DNA of 43,746 nucleotides, taken from NCBI GenBank assembly GCA_944380545.1, contig CALWHV010000008.1, forward strand, positions 1 to 43,746. The letters run 5' to 3'. The stretch's first letter is position 1. Every line of letters begins with the position of its first letter. A program made the translations under genes and the position numbers. Source of the stretch: an uncultured Eubacterium sp. (lineage in GTDB: Bacteria > Bacillota > Clostridia > Oscillospirales > Acutalibacteraceae). Of this stretch, positions 43,514 through 43,746 are shown piece after piece. The notes beneath the pieces are model-generated. The model did no database searches. It was given only the letters and a program-made list of their open reading frames with translations, and had not been told where the DNA came from.

Positions 43514-43746
43514 AACAATAACCTCACCGTTATATTTTTTATGCGCCTCAAACGGATATCCCGGCTCGCGCCGAAGGCGTTTAAAACAGGGGCCGTGCGT
43601 TTTGCGCCCCGCTTTATCAGCCAAAGCTGCCGGGAATCGAACACAATATGGTTTTAAGCGGCTGATTCCCGCGCGTGCGGCGTTAAAATACTCGTTAATC
43701 CGAAAGGATTAACTGCGTTTTATGCCTTGCCCGCACAAAAATCAGC
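43514..43746 (-). other. Leader of the surface-protein gene; structured, no gene seen
   Basis: No coding region is supported. Two perfect inverted repeats compete for overlapping bases: GGGAATC (43632-43638) with GATTCCC (43664-43670), and ATCAGCC (43616-43622) with GGCTGAT (43660-43666). A separate hairpin GTTAATCC-GAAA-GGATTAAC occupies 43694-43713. No known riboswitch class was recognised. Confidence 0.45.

Noticed and set aside
43514..43640. Cobalamin riboswitch ahead of the surface-protein gene
   Set aside because: GAGCCGGGATATCCG is reminiscent of the 3' end of a B12 riboswitch, but the core box and paired GGTGxxAATCC region are missing.
43625..43650. tRNA 3'-end remnant (att site)
   Set aside because: GTTCGATTCCCGGCAGC resembles a T arm, but the stem does not pair and no integrase is near.

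Overview
The window is a chromosomal replication-origin region from a Gram-positive bacterium of the Bacillota, most likely a gut-type member of class Clostridia (Oscillospirales-like). This is inferred from the gene content and order (serS-parB-parA-noc-rsmG-mnmG-mnmE-jag-yidC-yidD-rnpA-rpmH and dnaA-dnaN-yaaA-recF-remB-gyrB-gyrA), LCP cell-wall genes, a sortase-type surface protein and dispersed hairpin repeats. No 16S rRNA gene is present, so the assignment stays at this level.

Layout. 1-500: composite REP-like repeat and a small hairpin element. 546-11851, minus strand: serS, the ParABS locus (parB, parA, three parS palindromes, noc), rsmG-mnmG-mnmE, then jag-yidC-yidD-rnpA-rpmH. 12.0-18.4 kb: accessory stretch with a nucleosidase, an Xre regulator, a histidine phosphatase, a Phd-Doc pair, MgtC, an LCP transferase and a frameshifted glycosidase-like gene. 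18.5-28.4 kb, minus strand: gyrA, a RAYT transposase with its REP pairs, gyrB, remB, recF, yaaA, dnaN, oriC, dnaA. 28.6-32.2 kb, plus strand: an LCP-like gene and a folate operon (folE-folP-ybjQ-folB-folK). 32.2-34.9 kb, minus strand: a tiny membrane peptide, a GNAT protein and hisF-hisH. 34.9-38.6 kb: tRNA-Ser with a decayed upstream duplication, a lone AT-rich helicase-nuclease gene, and tRNA-Ala. 38.8-43.7 kb: an SDR oxidoreductase, a TM2-type membrane protein, direct repeats, a further composite repeat, class II aldolase and a sortase-anchored surface protein.

How it works together. Transcription diverges around 28.5-28.65 kb, and the dnaA-dnaN gap carries a Bacillus-type unwinding module (DnaA-trios, G tract, boxes). 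The origin therefore lies at about 26.8-28.6 kb, and nearly all genes out to position 546 run with the leftward fork. The canonical divergent rpmH | oriC-dnaA arrangement is absent: both clusters lie on the same strand, as if the dnaA-gyrA block had been inverted relative to rpmH.

The most striking observation is that no standard DnaA box (TTATCCACA) was seen at the origin. A different 9-mer, TTTTAAACA (reverse TGTTTAAAA), is clustered where the boxes should be. In the DnaA protein, the residues aligned with the four main base-contacting positions of domain IV are all changed. This suggests a co-evolved initiator/box pair. A RAYT-REP system has split the gyrB-gyrA pair, and a single-gene WYL-helicase-nuclease cargo sits between two tRNA genes.
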